Shown here in pieces: positions 7,954 to 16,086 of a stretch of 64,000 nucleotides of DNA; position 1 is the stretch's first letter, and each line of letters starts with the position of its first letter. A program made the translations under genes and the position numbers. Below the pieces are notes generated by a model. It was not told the origin of the DNA. It worked only from the letters and a program-made list of their open reading frames with translations, and searched no databases. This DNA comes from JAOPZW01 sp963789015 (GTDB lineage: Bacteria > Actinomycetota > Thermoleophilia > Solirubrobacterales > Solirubrobacteraceae): NCBI GenBank assembly GCA_963789015.1, contig CAWBIU010000001.1:744001-808000 (forward strand). The letters are read 5' to 3'.

Positions 7954-8750
7954 GCGCGCCGCTCCGAGGCGTGGTCGGACTGGTCGGCCTTCAGCCACGG
8001 CGGCGCCGTCGTGCCGAGCTTGGCCACGAGGTAGAGGTGGGCGCCGATCAGCGCCGCGATCAACCCGGGGACGAGCAGCATGTGGATCGCGTAGAAGCGC
8101 GACAGCGTCGTCGCCCCGAACTCCGGGCCGGCGCGCAGGAAGTCACCGAGATAGGGGCCGACGAGCGGGCCCGACGCGGTGATGTTGTTGGCCACGATCG
8201 TCGCCCAGTAGGAGCGCTGGTCGAACGGCAGCAGGTAGCCGGTGAGGCCCATCACGAACGTCAGGATCACGAGCACGACGCCGATGACCCAGTTCAGCTC
8301 GCGCGGGTACTTGTAGGCCCCGAAGAAGAACGTCCTCCCCATGTGCAGGAAGATGAGGATGATCATCATCGTCGATCCCCACTTGTGCATCCCGCGCACG
8401 AACTCGCCGAGGAACACCTCGTTGGTGATGAAGCGCGCGGACTCGTAGGCGCGCGTCGGCGAGGGGTCGTAGTACATCGCCAGGAAGACGCCGGTGACCG
8501 CCTGGTTGAGGAAGGCGAACATCGTCGCCGAGCCCAGCGTGTAGAACCAGTTGGTCCCCTTCGGGACCTTGCGGAACATGACCCAGCGCGCCGGGCCCGT
8601 GAGCGAGGTGCGCTCGTCGACCCAGTCGATGACGGTCGCCGCGACCTCCTCGGCGGTCTCCTTGGGAGCGGCCTTCCCGTTGCCCTCCCCCGGGCGCTTG
8701 GGCGCGGGGTTGAGCTTGCCGGGGGGTGCGGGGAGCTTCAGCTTGGGCAT
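7950..8750 (-). CDS. qcrB: Menaquinol:cytochrome c reductase cytochrome b subunit
   Basis: The 266-residue N-terminal (b6-like) half of cytochrome b. Bis-histidine haem ligands are visible in HKWGSTMMIILIFLHMGR and HMLLVPGLIAALIGAHLY. GYLLPFDQRSYWAT is the conserved quinol-site region. A Lys/Pro/Gly-rich hydrophilic extension of about 40 residues precedes the first amphipathic helix. It lies between qcrA (three bases upstream) and qcrC (overlap GTGA). Integral inner membrane protein of the quinol oxidising complex. Confidence 0.95.
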   Translation of the reverse strand: MPKLKLPAPPGKLNPAPKRPGEGNGKAAPKETAEEVAATVIDWVDERTSLTGPARWVMFRKVPKGTNWFYTLGSATMFAFLNQAVTGVFLAMYYDPSPTRAYESARFITNEVFLGEFVRGMHKWGSTMMIILIFLHMGRTFFFGAYKYPRELNWVIGVVLVILTFVMGLTGYLLPFDQRSYWATIVANNITASGPLVGPYLGDFLRAGPEFGATTLSRFYAIHMLLVPGLIAALIGAHLYLVAKLGTTAPPWLKADQSDHASERRA

Positions 8751-8753
8751 GGC

Positions 8754-9425
8754 CTACGTTCCGGGGATCTTGCGCACCGTCGGGCGCGACGGGTACAGGT
8801 ACTGGCCGATGCCGTCGAGCGGCTCGCCCGGGTCGCGGGGCGAGAAGCGCTTGAGCTCGCGGTTGACCGAGAAGCGCGGGCCGATCATGAGCTGGCCGTT
8901 CTTGACCTGGGTGTAGAAGCGGTCGAGCGGGCGCACCGGCGGCCCGCCGTCGACCTCGCCGCGGAAGTTGTAGACGCCGCCGTGGCACGGGCAGATGAAG
9001 CGCCCCGCGGCCTCGACGAACCGGACCGGGCAGCCGAGGTGCATGCAGCGCGTGGAGATCGCGACGAACTCGTTGTACTCGTCCTTCGGCTCCTTGTCGA
9101 TGTCCGGGTTGCGCCTGCGGATGTAGACGGTCGTCTTGCCCGCCTGGCCGATGCCCGGGAAGGCCGTGATGACCTTCGGGATGTACGTCGAGTCGTTGAA
9201 GTCGTCCGGCGGGCCGACGGCCTGGAAGGGCTGGTCATGCTCCTCGAACACGGGGCCCAGCGCGAACCCGAGCGCGGGCAGGATGATCGCCGACGTGGCG
9301 ACGATGCCGGCCACGTGCGTCGTGGTCGTCATGAACCGCCGCCGCGTGATCGTCTCGCCCTCGAAGGCGCCCGGGATGCCCCGGTCGGCGGTGTACTTGG
9401 ACTTGGCTTCTCTGGGATCTGCCAT
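8754..9425 (-). CDS. qcrA: Rieske iron-sulfur subunit of menaquinol:cytochrome c reductase
   Basis: A 223-residue Rieske protein. The 2Fe-2S ligands are in CMHLGC and CPCHGG, and the prolyl region GGPPVRPLDRF is intact. The N-terminus has a twin-arginine-like motif (TRRRFMTTT) ahead of a hydrophobic helix (IVATSAIILPALGFALG), so it is probably a Tat-exported membrane-anchored protein, matching tatA-tatC upstream in the window. First gene of the qcrA-qcrB-qcrC-menG-polyprenyl synthase unit. A TAGACT -10 element lies 29 bases upstream of its start. Confidence 0.95.
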   Translation of the reverse strand: MADPREAKSKYTADRGIPGAFEGETITRRRFMTTTTHVAGIVATSAIILPALGFALGPVFEEHDQPFQAVGPPDDFNDSTYIPKVITAFPGIGQAGKTTVYIRRRNPDIDKEPKDEYNEFVAISTRCMHLGCPVRFVEAAGRFICPCHGGVYNFRGEVDGGPPVRPLDRFYTQVKNGQLMIGPRFSVNRELKRFSPRDPGEPLDGIGQYLYPSRPTVRKIPGT

Positions 9426-9453
9426 GCGGGGGCGCGAACCTTAGCGCCCCATA

Positions 9454-9459
9454 AGTCTA
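9454..9459 (-). promoter_or_regulatory. Candidate -10 element of the qcr-men operon
   Basis: Reverse-strand TAGACT, a good match to the actinobacterial -10 consensus TANNNT, sits 29 bases before the qcrA ATG in a short 63-base gap. No convincing -35 hexamer was found at 16-18 bases. Confidence 0.4.
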
Positions 9460-9488
9460 CGCAGGAAGACTCCCGGTCCGGCCGGCGC

Positions 9489-10043
9489 TCAGCGCTCGGG
9501 CGCCACCTGCGACGCGACCCGGCGCGCGGCCGCGCGTAGCGCGTGCGCGGCGCCCGGAGCGCCGCCGCGCGCGGCCGCCTTGGGCTCGGCGAGCGCGTCG
9601 CCCGCCTCCCAGCCGACGGCGGTGGCGCCCGCCTCCCAGGCCGCGTCGGCCAGCTCGGGATCGCCCTCGGCGTGCGCCTGGGCGCACAGGGCGATGACGT
9701 CGGCGAGCTCGGCGACCGCGTCGAGATCGCCCATGCCGGCCAGGTGCGCCAGTCCGAGCGCGTAGAGGTGGTCGCCGGCCAGCAGGATGAGGTCCGGGTC
9801 GTCGGAGTCCAGGATCCGCGGGCGGCCGTAGTGCAGCAGGTAGCCCTCGCGGATCGCCTCGACGACGAACGCGAGGTCCTCGCGGCGGCCCTCGGCGCGC
9901 GGTCCGGAGGCGGCGAGCGCCCCGAGGCCCGGGTCGGAGCCACCGGCGGCGCCGGGTCCGCCGAGCGCCTCGGCGATCAGGCCGCCCTCGGCGCGCAGCG
10001 CTTCGTCCAGGCGCCGCAGCGTGCCGGCGGTCGTCGGCGTCAC
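9489..10043 (-). CDS. Hypothetical helical protein coupled to hemL
   Basis: A 184-residue Ala-rich, probably all-helical protein without a family I can name. The GTG at 10043 overlaps the intended hemL stop in GTGA, so it is co-translated with haem biosynthesis genes. The segment DPDLILLAGDHLYALGLAHL followed by GDLDAVAELADVIALCAQAH resembles helices of polyprenyl synthases (GDYL...LA...GD...LA), but the two aspartate-rich catalytic motifs are absent, so it is at most a catalytically dead relative. A longer open reading upstream in the same frame overlaps the hemL end antagonistically and is rejected as the start. Confidence 0.65.
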   Translation of the reverse strand: MTPTTAGTLRRLDEALRAEGGLIAEALGGPGAAGGSDPGLGALAASGPRAEGRREDLAFVVEAIREGYLLHYGRPRILDSDDPDLILLAGDHLYALGLAHLAGMGDLDAVAELADVIALCAQAHAEGDPELADAAWEAGATAVGWEAGDALAEPKAAARGGAPGAAHALRAAARRVASQVAPER

Positions 10044-11337
10044 GAGAGCGCGGCGAACGCCGCCGCGGCCGCCTCGACGGTCCGCTCGACGTGCTCGGGG
10101 CCGTGGGCGAGCGACGGGAACCACGCCTCGAACTGCGACGGCGGCGGGTACACCCCGCGCGCGAGCAGGCCGCGGCACCAGGCCGCGTGGGCGACAGGTC
10201 GCACGCCTGCGCGCCGGCGAGGTCATGCACCGGCTCGACCGAGAAGAACACGGTCAGCAGCCCGGGCGCCGTGACGACCTGGACCGGGACCGACGCGGAC
10301 GCGGCCGCCTCGCGCAGGCCGCCGGCCAGCGCCTCCGTCGTGGCGCCGAGGCGGTCGTAGGCGCCCTCGTCGAGCATCCGCAGCGTGGCCAGCCCGGCCG
10401 CGACGGCGAGCGGGTTCCCGCTCAGCGTGCCCGCCTGGTAGACGTCGCCGGCCGGCGCGATGTGCTCCATGAGCTGGACGGAGCCCCCGTAGGCGGCGGC
10501 GGGCAGCCCGCCACCGACGACCTTGCCGAGCACGGTCAGGTCGGGCAGGACGCCGGACAGCTCCTGCGCGCCGCCCTCGGACAGCCGGAAGCCGGTGATG
10601 ACCTCGTCGAAGACGAGCAGCGCGCCCGTCGCCGTGGCGCGCTCGCGCAGCAGGTCCAGGAAGCCGGCGGCCGGCGGGACGAGGCCCATGTTCGCCGCGT
10701 AGGGCTCGCACAGGAGCGCGGCCAGCTCGTGGCGCTCGGTGGCCTCGCGCAGGGCCGCGGCGTCGTTCCAGGGGACGATCACGGTGTTCGCCGTGGCCGC
10801 CTCGGGCACGCCGGGGCTGGCCGGGATCGCCTGGGTGGCCAGGCCGCTGCCCGCCTCGGCAAGCAGGCCGTCGACGTGGCCGTGGTAGGCGCCCGCGAAC
10901 TTGAGGATCTTCTCGCGGCCGGTCGCGGCGCGGGCGAGGCGGATCGCGCTCATCGAGGCCTCGGTGCCCGACGAGGTCATGCGCATCATCGCCACGCCGG
11001 GCATGCGGCGGGCGACCTCGTCGGCGAGGTCGACCTCGGCGGCGGTCGGCGCCCCGAAGCTCGTGCCGCGCTCGGCGGCGGCGGTCACGGCGGCGACGAT
11101 CTCCGGATGCGCGTGACCGTGGATCAGCGGGCCCCACGAGCAGACCCAGTCGACGTAGCGGTTGCCGTCGACGTCGATCATCTCGGCGCCCGCCGCACGC
11201 TCGACGAAGATCGGGTCGCGCCCGATCGAGCGCATCGCCCGCACCGGCGAGTTGACGCCGCCGGGCAGCCGCTCGACGGCGCGCGCGTACAGCTCCGCCG
11301 AGCGCGTGTCGCGCAGCGAGGCGGTCGACGAGCCCAC
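10040..11337 (-). CDS. hemL: Glutamate-1-semialdehyde 2,1-aminomutase, frameshifted near 3' end
   Basis: Converts glutamate-1-semialdehyde to 5-aminolevulinate (C5 pathway). The GTG start shares a base with the stop of the AhbAB gene. Diagnostic segments: LPGGVNSPVRAM, GHAHPEIVAAV, SSGTEASMSAIRLARAATGR, FAGAYHGHVDGLL, LLVFDEVITGFR, the PLP lysine in VLGKVVGGGLP and QAGTLSGNPLA. The frame is lost at about 10191-10194: after ACDLS the sequence reads TCGCCC where TCGGCCC would continue the protein. In the next frame the expected end (AHAAWCRGLLARGVYPPPSQ, then FEAWFPSLAHG) runs to TGA at 10040. One base seems missing. Sequencing error is likely, since no other route to 5-aminolevulinate is visible here. 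Confidence 0.92.
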
Positions 11338-12425
11338 TACGCGCCCGCGTGCGTCCGCTCCCACTCACGGAAGGCGTCCGTGAAGTAGAGGAGGCGGATC
11401 TTCTTGAACTCGGTCGAGCTGTAGAGCGTGGCCCGGTCGCTGATCTCGGGAACGGACGACTCGATCGCGTCGAGGATCGCGTCGCACTCCTCCTTGGAGC
11501 GCCCGTGGGCCATGGTGAAGAGCTGGTACGGCCAGTCGGCGTAGGTGGGGCGCTGGTAGCAGTGGCTGATGCCGCGGAACGCGGCCATCCGCGGCCCGAT
11601 CTCGAGCACCTGCTCGTCGGGCACGCGCCAGACGCCCATGCCGTTGGCCGAGAACCCCGCGCGGCGGTGGAAGAGGATCGCCGCCACGCGGCGCAGCAGC
11701 CCGCGGTCGACCATCCCGTGCATGTGCTCGACGAGCGCGTCGACGCTCATCTCGAGCGACGCGGCCGCGGCGGCGTACGGCTCGGGCTCGACGGGCAGGT
11801 CGCCCTGCGTGGCGCGGATGACCGCACGGTCGACGTCGTCGTAGGGCTGCTTGTCGAGCTCGGCGGGCGCCACCGCGACGCCGGGCGAGGCGAGCCGGTC
11901 CGTGTCGCCCTCCATCTCGAGGTCCATCCGGATCTTGAAGAGCTTGAGCGTCGGCAGCTGGCGGATCGACTCCGCGCCGGTGAGCTCCTGAAGGACGTCG
12001 AGCGTGCCCTGCAGGCCGAGCGCCGAGTCCTCCTCGACGGCGATCGTGAACCACATGTTGAAGTCGTGGTTGCGCAGGTAGTTGTGGCTCACGCCGGGGT
12101 GCGAGTTGACGATCTTGGCCGCGCGCCACGGGTGCTCGGGATCGACCTTGGCGGCGACGAGCATCGAGCCGTAGCCGAGCGCGCGCGTGTCGAAGATCGG
12201 CGTGACCTGGCGGATGATGCGGTCGGCGATGAGCTCGCGGACGCGCTGCAGGACGCGCGCCTCGTCGACCTCGAGCGCGCCCGCGACGGCCGCGTAGGGG
12301 CGCGGCTCGATCGGGAAGGAGCCCTGCATCGCGTTCAGCAGCCGGCGGTCGAACTCGTCCAGCGGCACCGCGGCGCCGCCCTTGCGGCTGCGGATCTTCG
12401 GCGTGGCGGTCAGGTCTGAAGCCAT
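11337..12425 (-). CDS. Fused AhbA-AhbB / NirD-NirL-type siroheme decarboxylase (double AsnC-like protein)
   Basis: A 362-residue protein made of two tandem Lrp/AsnC-like units. Unit 1 (about 20-185) has DEFDRRLLNAMQGSFPIEPR, then IIRQVTPIFDTRALGYGSML and GVSHNYLRNHDFNMWFT. Unit 2 (about 190-350) has DRAVIRATQGDLPVEPEPYA, GLLRRVAAILFHRRAGFSAN and GISHCYQRPTYADWPYQLFT. These two signatures match AhbA/NirD and AhbB/NirL, which decarboxylate siroheme to 12,18-didecarboxysiroheme in the alternative haem and haem d1 pathways. It overlaps hemB by 16 bases and hemL by one base. Plain transcription regulator of the hem operon is the alternative reading, as such proteins have helix-turn-helix folds. 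Confidence 0.85.
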   Translation of the reverse strand: MASDLTATPKIRSRKGGAAVPLDEFDRRLLNAMQGSFPIEPRPYAAVAGALEVDEARVLQRVRELIADRIIRQVTPIFDTRALGYGSMLVAAKVDPEHPWRAAKIVNSHPGVSHNYLRNHDFNMWFTIAVEEDSALGLQGTLDVLQELTGAESIRQLPTLKLFKIRMDLEMEGDTDRLASPGVAVAPAELDKQPYDDVDRAVIRATQGDLPVEPEPYAAAAASLEMSVDALVEHMHGMVDRGLLRRVAAILFHRRAGFSANGMGVWRVPDEQVLEIGPRMAAFRGISHCYQRPTYADWPYQLFTMAHGRSKEECDAILDAIESSVPEISDRATLYSSTEFKKIRLLYFTDAFREWERTHAGA

Positions 12426-13387
12426 CGGGCAGCATCCTTGGCGTGGTAGGTGATGACGATGTCCGCGCCGGCGCGGCGGATCGCGGTCAGCGTCTCGAGC
12501 GCGATCTGGCGCTCGTCGACGTATCCCGCGGCCGCGGCCGCCTTGACCATCGCGTACTCGCCGCTGACGTTGTAGGCGGCGACCGGCATCCGGGTGGCGT
12601 CCTTGACCCGGCGGATCACGTCCAGATAGGCGAGGGCGGGCTTGACCATGACGACGTCGGCGCCCTCCTCGATGTCGAGCGCGACCTCGCGCAGCGCCTC
12701 GTCGCCGTTGGCCGGGTCCATCTGGTACCCGCGGCGGTCGCCGAAGGCCGGCGCGGAGTCCGCGGCCTCGCGGAACGGCCCGTAGAAGGCCGAGGCGAAC
12801 TTCGCGCTGTAGGCCATGATCGGCGTGTCCTGGAAGCCCTCCTCGTCGAGCGCGGCGCGGATCGTCCCCACGCGCCCGTCCATCATGTCGCTCGGCGCGA
12901 TGACGTCGGCTCCCGATCGCGCCTGGCTGATCGCCGTGCGCGCGAGGAGCTCGAGCGAGGCGTCGTTGTCGACGGCGCCGTCGGCGCGCAGCAGCCCGCA
13001 GTGGCCGTGGCTCGTGTACTCGCACAGGCACAGGTCGGCGATCACGAGCAGGTCCGGGTGGGCGTCCTTGATGGCTCGCGTGGCGAGCTGGACGACGCCC
13101 TCGTCGTCCCACGCGCCCGAGCCCTCCTCGTCCTTGTCGGCGGGGATGCCGAACAGGAGGACGCCGGGGATCCCCAGCGCGGCGACCTCGCCCGCCTCGC
13201 GGACGGCCTGCGAGATCGAGACGCGATCGACGCCGGGCATCGCCGAGATCGGCGCGCGCCCGTCCAGACCGGCCTCGACGAACAGCGGCAGGACGAAGTC
13301 CTCGGGCGCCAGGCGCGTCTCCCGCACCAGGTCGCGCAGCACGGGCGTGCGGCGCAGTCGGCGCAGTCGGGTGCGTGGGAAGGCCAC
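12410..13387 (-). CDS. hemB: Delta-aminolevulinic acid dehydratase (porphobilinogen synthase)
   Basis: A 325-residue enzyme that condenses two 5-aminolevulinate molecules to porphobilinogen. The cysteine-rich metal site CLCEYTSHGHCG marks the zinc-type enzyme. The two Schiff-base lysines lie in AYSAKFASAFYGPFR and VVMVKPALAYLDV. APSDMMDGRVGTIR and YQMDPANGDEALREV are family signatures. First gene of a hemB-ahbAB-hemL unit with overlapping ends, so expression is likely coupled. It starts 42 bases after the end of the GNAT gene. Confidence 0.96.
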   Translation of the reverse strand: MAFPRTRLRRLRRTPVLRDLVRETRLAPEDFVLPLFVEAGLDGRAPISAMPGVDRVSISQAVREAGEVAALGIPGVLLFGIPADKDEEGSGAWDDEGVVQLATRAIKDAHPDLLVIADLCLCEYTSHGHCGLLRADGAVDNDASLELLARTAISQARSGADVIAPSDMMDGRVGTIRAALDEEGFQDTPIMAYSAKFASAFYGPFREAADSAPAFGDRRGYQMDPANGDEALREVALDIEEGADVVMVKPALAYLDVIRRVKDATRMPVAAYNVSGEYAMVKAAAAAGYVDERQIALETLTAIRRAGADIVITYHAKDAARWLQT

Positions 13388-13429
13388 GCGCCCATGGTAT
13401 CCGCGGCCCCGATCGGGGCCGGGAGGGCG

Positions 13430-14008
13430 TCAGCGCCGGCGCATGGCCTCCCAGTCCTCGGCCGTGAGCGCGTAGATCTCGTGGTCCTCCCACGTGCCGT
13501 TGATCTTCAGGTAGTTCAGCGCGCGCCCCTCGCGGCGGAAGCCGACCTTCTCGGCCACGCGCAGCGACCGCACGTTGCGGGGGATGATCGCCGGCTGCAC
13601 GCGGTGCAGCCCGACCTCCTCGAAGGCGTAGCGCAGCGCGAGCCGCACCGCCCGCGTCGCGTGCCCGCGACCGCCCGCGCGCGCGTCGATCCAGTAGCCG
13701 AGGGTCGCGTTCTGCCACGGCCCGCGGACGACGTTGGCCAGCGCGACGCGCCCGACGATGCGGTCGCCGTCGTCCATGGCCAGCACCGCGAAGGCGTACG
13801 CCGTGCCCGCCGCCCATGCCCGCGCATCGAGCTCGAGCTCCAGGCGCTGGCCGGCGATCGTGTAGAAGCTGTCGTCGCGGCGTGGATCCCACGGCCCGGT
13901 GTGGTCGCGGTTGGCGCGCCGCAACGCGAGCTGCTCGTCGGCGTCGTCGGGCGACGTCGGGCGGATCGCCGTCGGCGGATCCTCCAGGCGCAGCCGCGGC
14001 GCGCTCAT
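13430..14008 (-). CDS. GNAT acetyltransferase, RimJ/RimL type
   Basis: A 192-residue GCN5-related N-acetyltransferase. The acetyl-CoA loop is seen in IDARAGGRGHATRAVRLALR, preceded by GRVALANVVRGPWQNATLGY and followed by HRVQPAIIPRNVRSLRVAEK and VGFRREGRALNYLKINGTWE, the arrangement of RimJ/RimL ribosomal-protein and related acetyltransferases. The N-terminal AIRPTSPDDADEQLALRRAN is typical too. The substrate cannot be inferred. The ATG overlaps the stop of the ABC-2 permease gene in ATGA. Confidence 0.88.
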   Translation of the reverse strand: MSAPRLRLEDPPTAIRPTSPDDADEQLALRRANRDHTGPWDPRRDDSFYTIAGQRLELELDARAWAAGTAYAFAVLAMDDGDRIVGRVALANVVRGPWQNATLGYWIDARAGGRGHATRAVRLALRYAFEEVGLHRVQPAIIPRNVRSLRVAEKVGFRREGRALNYLKINGTWEDHEIYALTAEDWEAMRRR

Positions 14009-15363
14009 GCCGGTCGCGCGACCGCCGCGCGGGCGACGGCCAGGTAGGCGAGGGCGAGCGCGGCGAGGTGCGCGAGGCTGGCGCCGATGGCCGGCCCGCC
14101 GCCGTTCAGAGCCCCGTCGATCGCCAGCAGCGCGGGCCGGAAGGGGAAGACCGCGGAGATCGCGCGGCTCACGTCCAACAGCGACCCGGAGACCGCACCG
14201 GCGGGGACGAGCGCGAGGAAGGCGATCGGCAGCCCGAGCAGGAAGGCGAGCAGCGACGCGGCGCGGACCTCGCGCGCGAGCGCGCCGATCGCGACCCCGA
14301 GCGCCCCGAAGGCGACCGCCCCGGCGGCGAGGGCGACGGGCCAGCGCGCCGCCCGGCTCCAGTCGAGGTCCACGAACAGCCCGATCCCGCCCAGCAGCGC
14401 GAGCCCGGCGAGCAGCGCGCACGCCGCGCTGAGCAGCACCTTCTCGCCCAGCAGCGTCGTCCGCGAGACCAGCCCGCGCACGAGCCGGCCGAACGCGTGC
14501 TCCTCGCGCTCCAGCGCGAGCAGCCCGGCGGCCAGCAGGACGGTGACGAACATGAGCGAGATGGTGACCGAGACGGACACCGCGAAGGCGTCGAGCGGCG
14601 TCGCGCGTCCGGAGAGGACGGTACGCCGCAGCGAGATCGGGCGGCCGACGGAGTCGAGCACCCCGCGCGAGAGCCCGAGGTTGTCGGCCGCGATGCGCGC
14701 GAAGTCGGCGACGCGGCGCACCTCGCGCGCCTCCGGCGAGCCCGGAGGGAGGCGCCGCAGGGCCGCGCGCAGGATCCGCTCGGAGCGCTCGAGCCCGAGG
14801 ACGTCGAACGACTGGCCCAGCAGCGAGAAGCCGCCGCCGCGCTGGAGGATCCCGATGTAGCGCGCGGCGAGGTCGGTGAGCTGCTTGGACAGCGCCGCGT
14901 TGGCGTCCGCCAGACGCGCCTTGATCGTCGACTCGACGATCTGCGCGCCGAGCGGGTCCTGCAGCGAGTAGGCGACCTCGAGCGTCGGCCGCGCGGCCGA
15001 GCCGCTCAGGTTGAGCGCCGCCTGCAGGCGCTGCGTGACGTCGGCCGGGACGATCAGCGCGCCGAGCACCTCGCCCGAGCGGACCTTGGCCAGGGCCTCG
15101 GCGCGCGTGCGCGCGGGAACCGGGTCGACGGCGTCGAGCAGGCGCCGGGCGTAGCGCTGGGTGTCGATCCGCTGCGAGCCGACCTGCACCGTCTGCTCGT
15201 CGCGCGGCACGGCGTTGACGATCGCCACCTTCGGACGGTCGGGCCCGCGCGACAGCGCGAGGCCGATGAGCAGCGCGATGACGATCGGGTAGGCGACGAG
15301 GATCGCCACGGTCAGCGGCGACCGGCGCAGGATGCGGAGGTCCTTGAGCAGCAGCCAGCGCAT
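14005..15363 (-). CDS. ABC-2 type transporter permease
   Basis: A 452-residue membrane subunit of an ABC exporter. It begins MRWLLLKDLRILRRSPLTVA and continues into the first helix (ILVAYPIVIALLIGLALS), then has a large extracytoplasmic domain (about 40-235), and five further membrane segments from about residue 245, including VSVTISLMFVTVLLAAGLLAL and EEHAFGRLVRGLVSRTTLL, which is the typical ABC-2 coupling region. It follows the ATPase gene by 15 bases and overlaps the GNAT gene. Substrate unknown. The architecture resembles YhgE/NatB-like exporters. Confidence 0.87.
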   Translation of the reverse strand: MRWLLLKDLRILRRSPLTVAILVAYPIVIALLIGLALSRGPDRPKVAIVNAVPRDEQTVQVGSQRIDTQRYARRLLDAVDPVPARTRAEALAKVRSGEVLGALIVPADVTQRLQAALNLSGSAARPTLEVAYSLQDPLGAQIVESTIKARLADANAALSKQLTDLAARYIGILQRGGGFSLLGQSFDVLGLERSERILRAALRRLPPGSPEAREVRRVADFARIAADNLGLSRGVLDSVGRPISLRRTVLSGRATPLDAFAVSVSVTISLMFVTVLLAAGLLALEREEHAFGRLVRGLVSRTTLLGEKVLLSAACALLAGLALLGGIGLFVDLDWSRAARWPVALAAGAVAFGALGVAIGALAREVRAASLLAFLLGLPIAFLALVPAGAVSGSLLDVSRAISAVFPFRPALLAIDGALNGGGPAIGASLAHLAALALAYLAVARAAVARPA

Positions 15364-15378
15364 CGGCGTCCGGGCCGG

Positions 15379-16086
15379 TCAGTGCCCCCGGTCGTGCAGG
15401 AAGCGGACGAAGGCGGCCTCGAAGTCGCGGTGGTCGCCGCCGACGGCCTCCTCGAGCCCGGCCGGCGTGCCCGTGAACAGCACCTCGCCGTCGGCGAGCA
15501 CGAGCACGCGGGCGGCGTAGCGCTCGGCCTCGCCGACGTCGTGGGTGGTGAAGACGATCGACCGCCCGCGCTCGGCCAGGCCGCCCACGTAGGCCCACAG
15601 GCGTTCGCGCTGGCGCGGGTCCAGCGACGCCGACGGCTCGTCGAGCAGCAGCACGGGCGGATCGGCGAGCAGCCCGACGGCGATGTTCACACGCTGGCGG
15701 TTGCCCGCCGACAGGCGCCCGAGCTCGTCGTCGGCACGCTCGGCCAGATCGATCGTCTCGATCGCGCGGGCGACGACCGCCTCCGGATCCGCGACGCGCT
15801 CCAGGCGCGCGAACAGGCGCAGGTTCTCGGCCACGGAGAGCCGCGTGTAGACGGCCGGGTGCTGCGGGACCCAGCCGACCTCGCGCGGGGCGCGGCTCAC
15901 CGATCCGGCGTCCGGCGGCTGGATGCCGGCGAGGATCGACAGCAGCGTCGTCTTGCCCGCGCCGTTGGGGCCGATCACCGCGACGATCTCGCCCGCCGCG
16001 GCGGCGAAGCTGACCTCGCGCAGCGCCTCGCGGCGCCCGTAGCGCTTGACGACGCCGCGGGCCTCGATCGCCGGCGTTCCCGTCAC
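15379..16086 (-). CDS. ABC transporter ATP-binding protein
   Basis: A 235-residue ATPase. Walker A GPNGAGKTT, Q loop (WVPQHPAVY), signature LSAGNRQRV (LSGGQ variant), Walker B VLLLDEPSASLD and switch histidine in FTTHDVGEAE are all present. The GTG at 16086 overlaps the stop of the AI-2E gene in GTGA. It energises the ABC-2 permease encoded 15 bases downstream. CcmA/DRA-type exporter ATPases are the closest class. Confidence 0.93.
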   Translation of the reverse strand: MTGTPAIEARGVVKRYGRREALREVSFAAAAGEIVAVIGPNGAGKTTLLSILAGIQPPDAGSVSRAPREVGWVPQHPAVYTRLSVAENLRLFARLERVADPEAVVARAIETIDLAERADDELGRLSAGNRQRVNIAVGLLADPPVLLLDEPSASLDPRQRERLWAYVGGLAERGRSIVFTTHDVGEAERYAARVLVLADGEVLFTGTPAGLEEAVGGDHRDFEAAFVRFLHDRGH

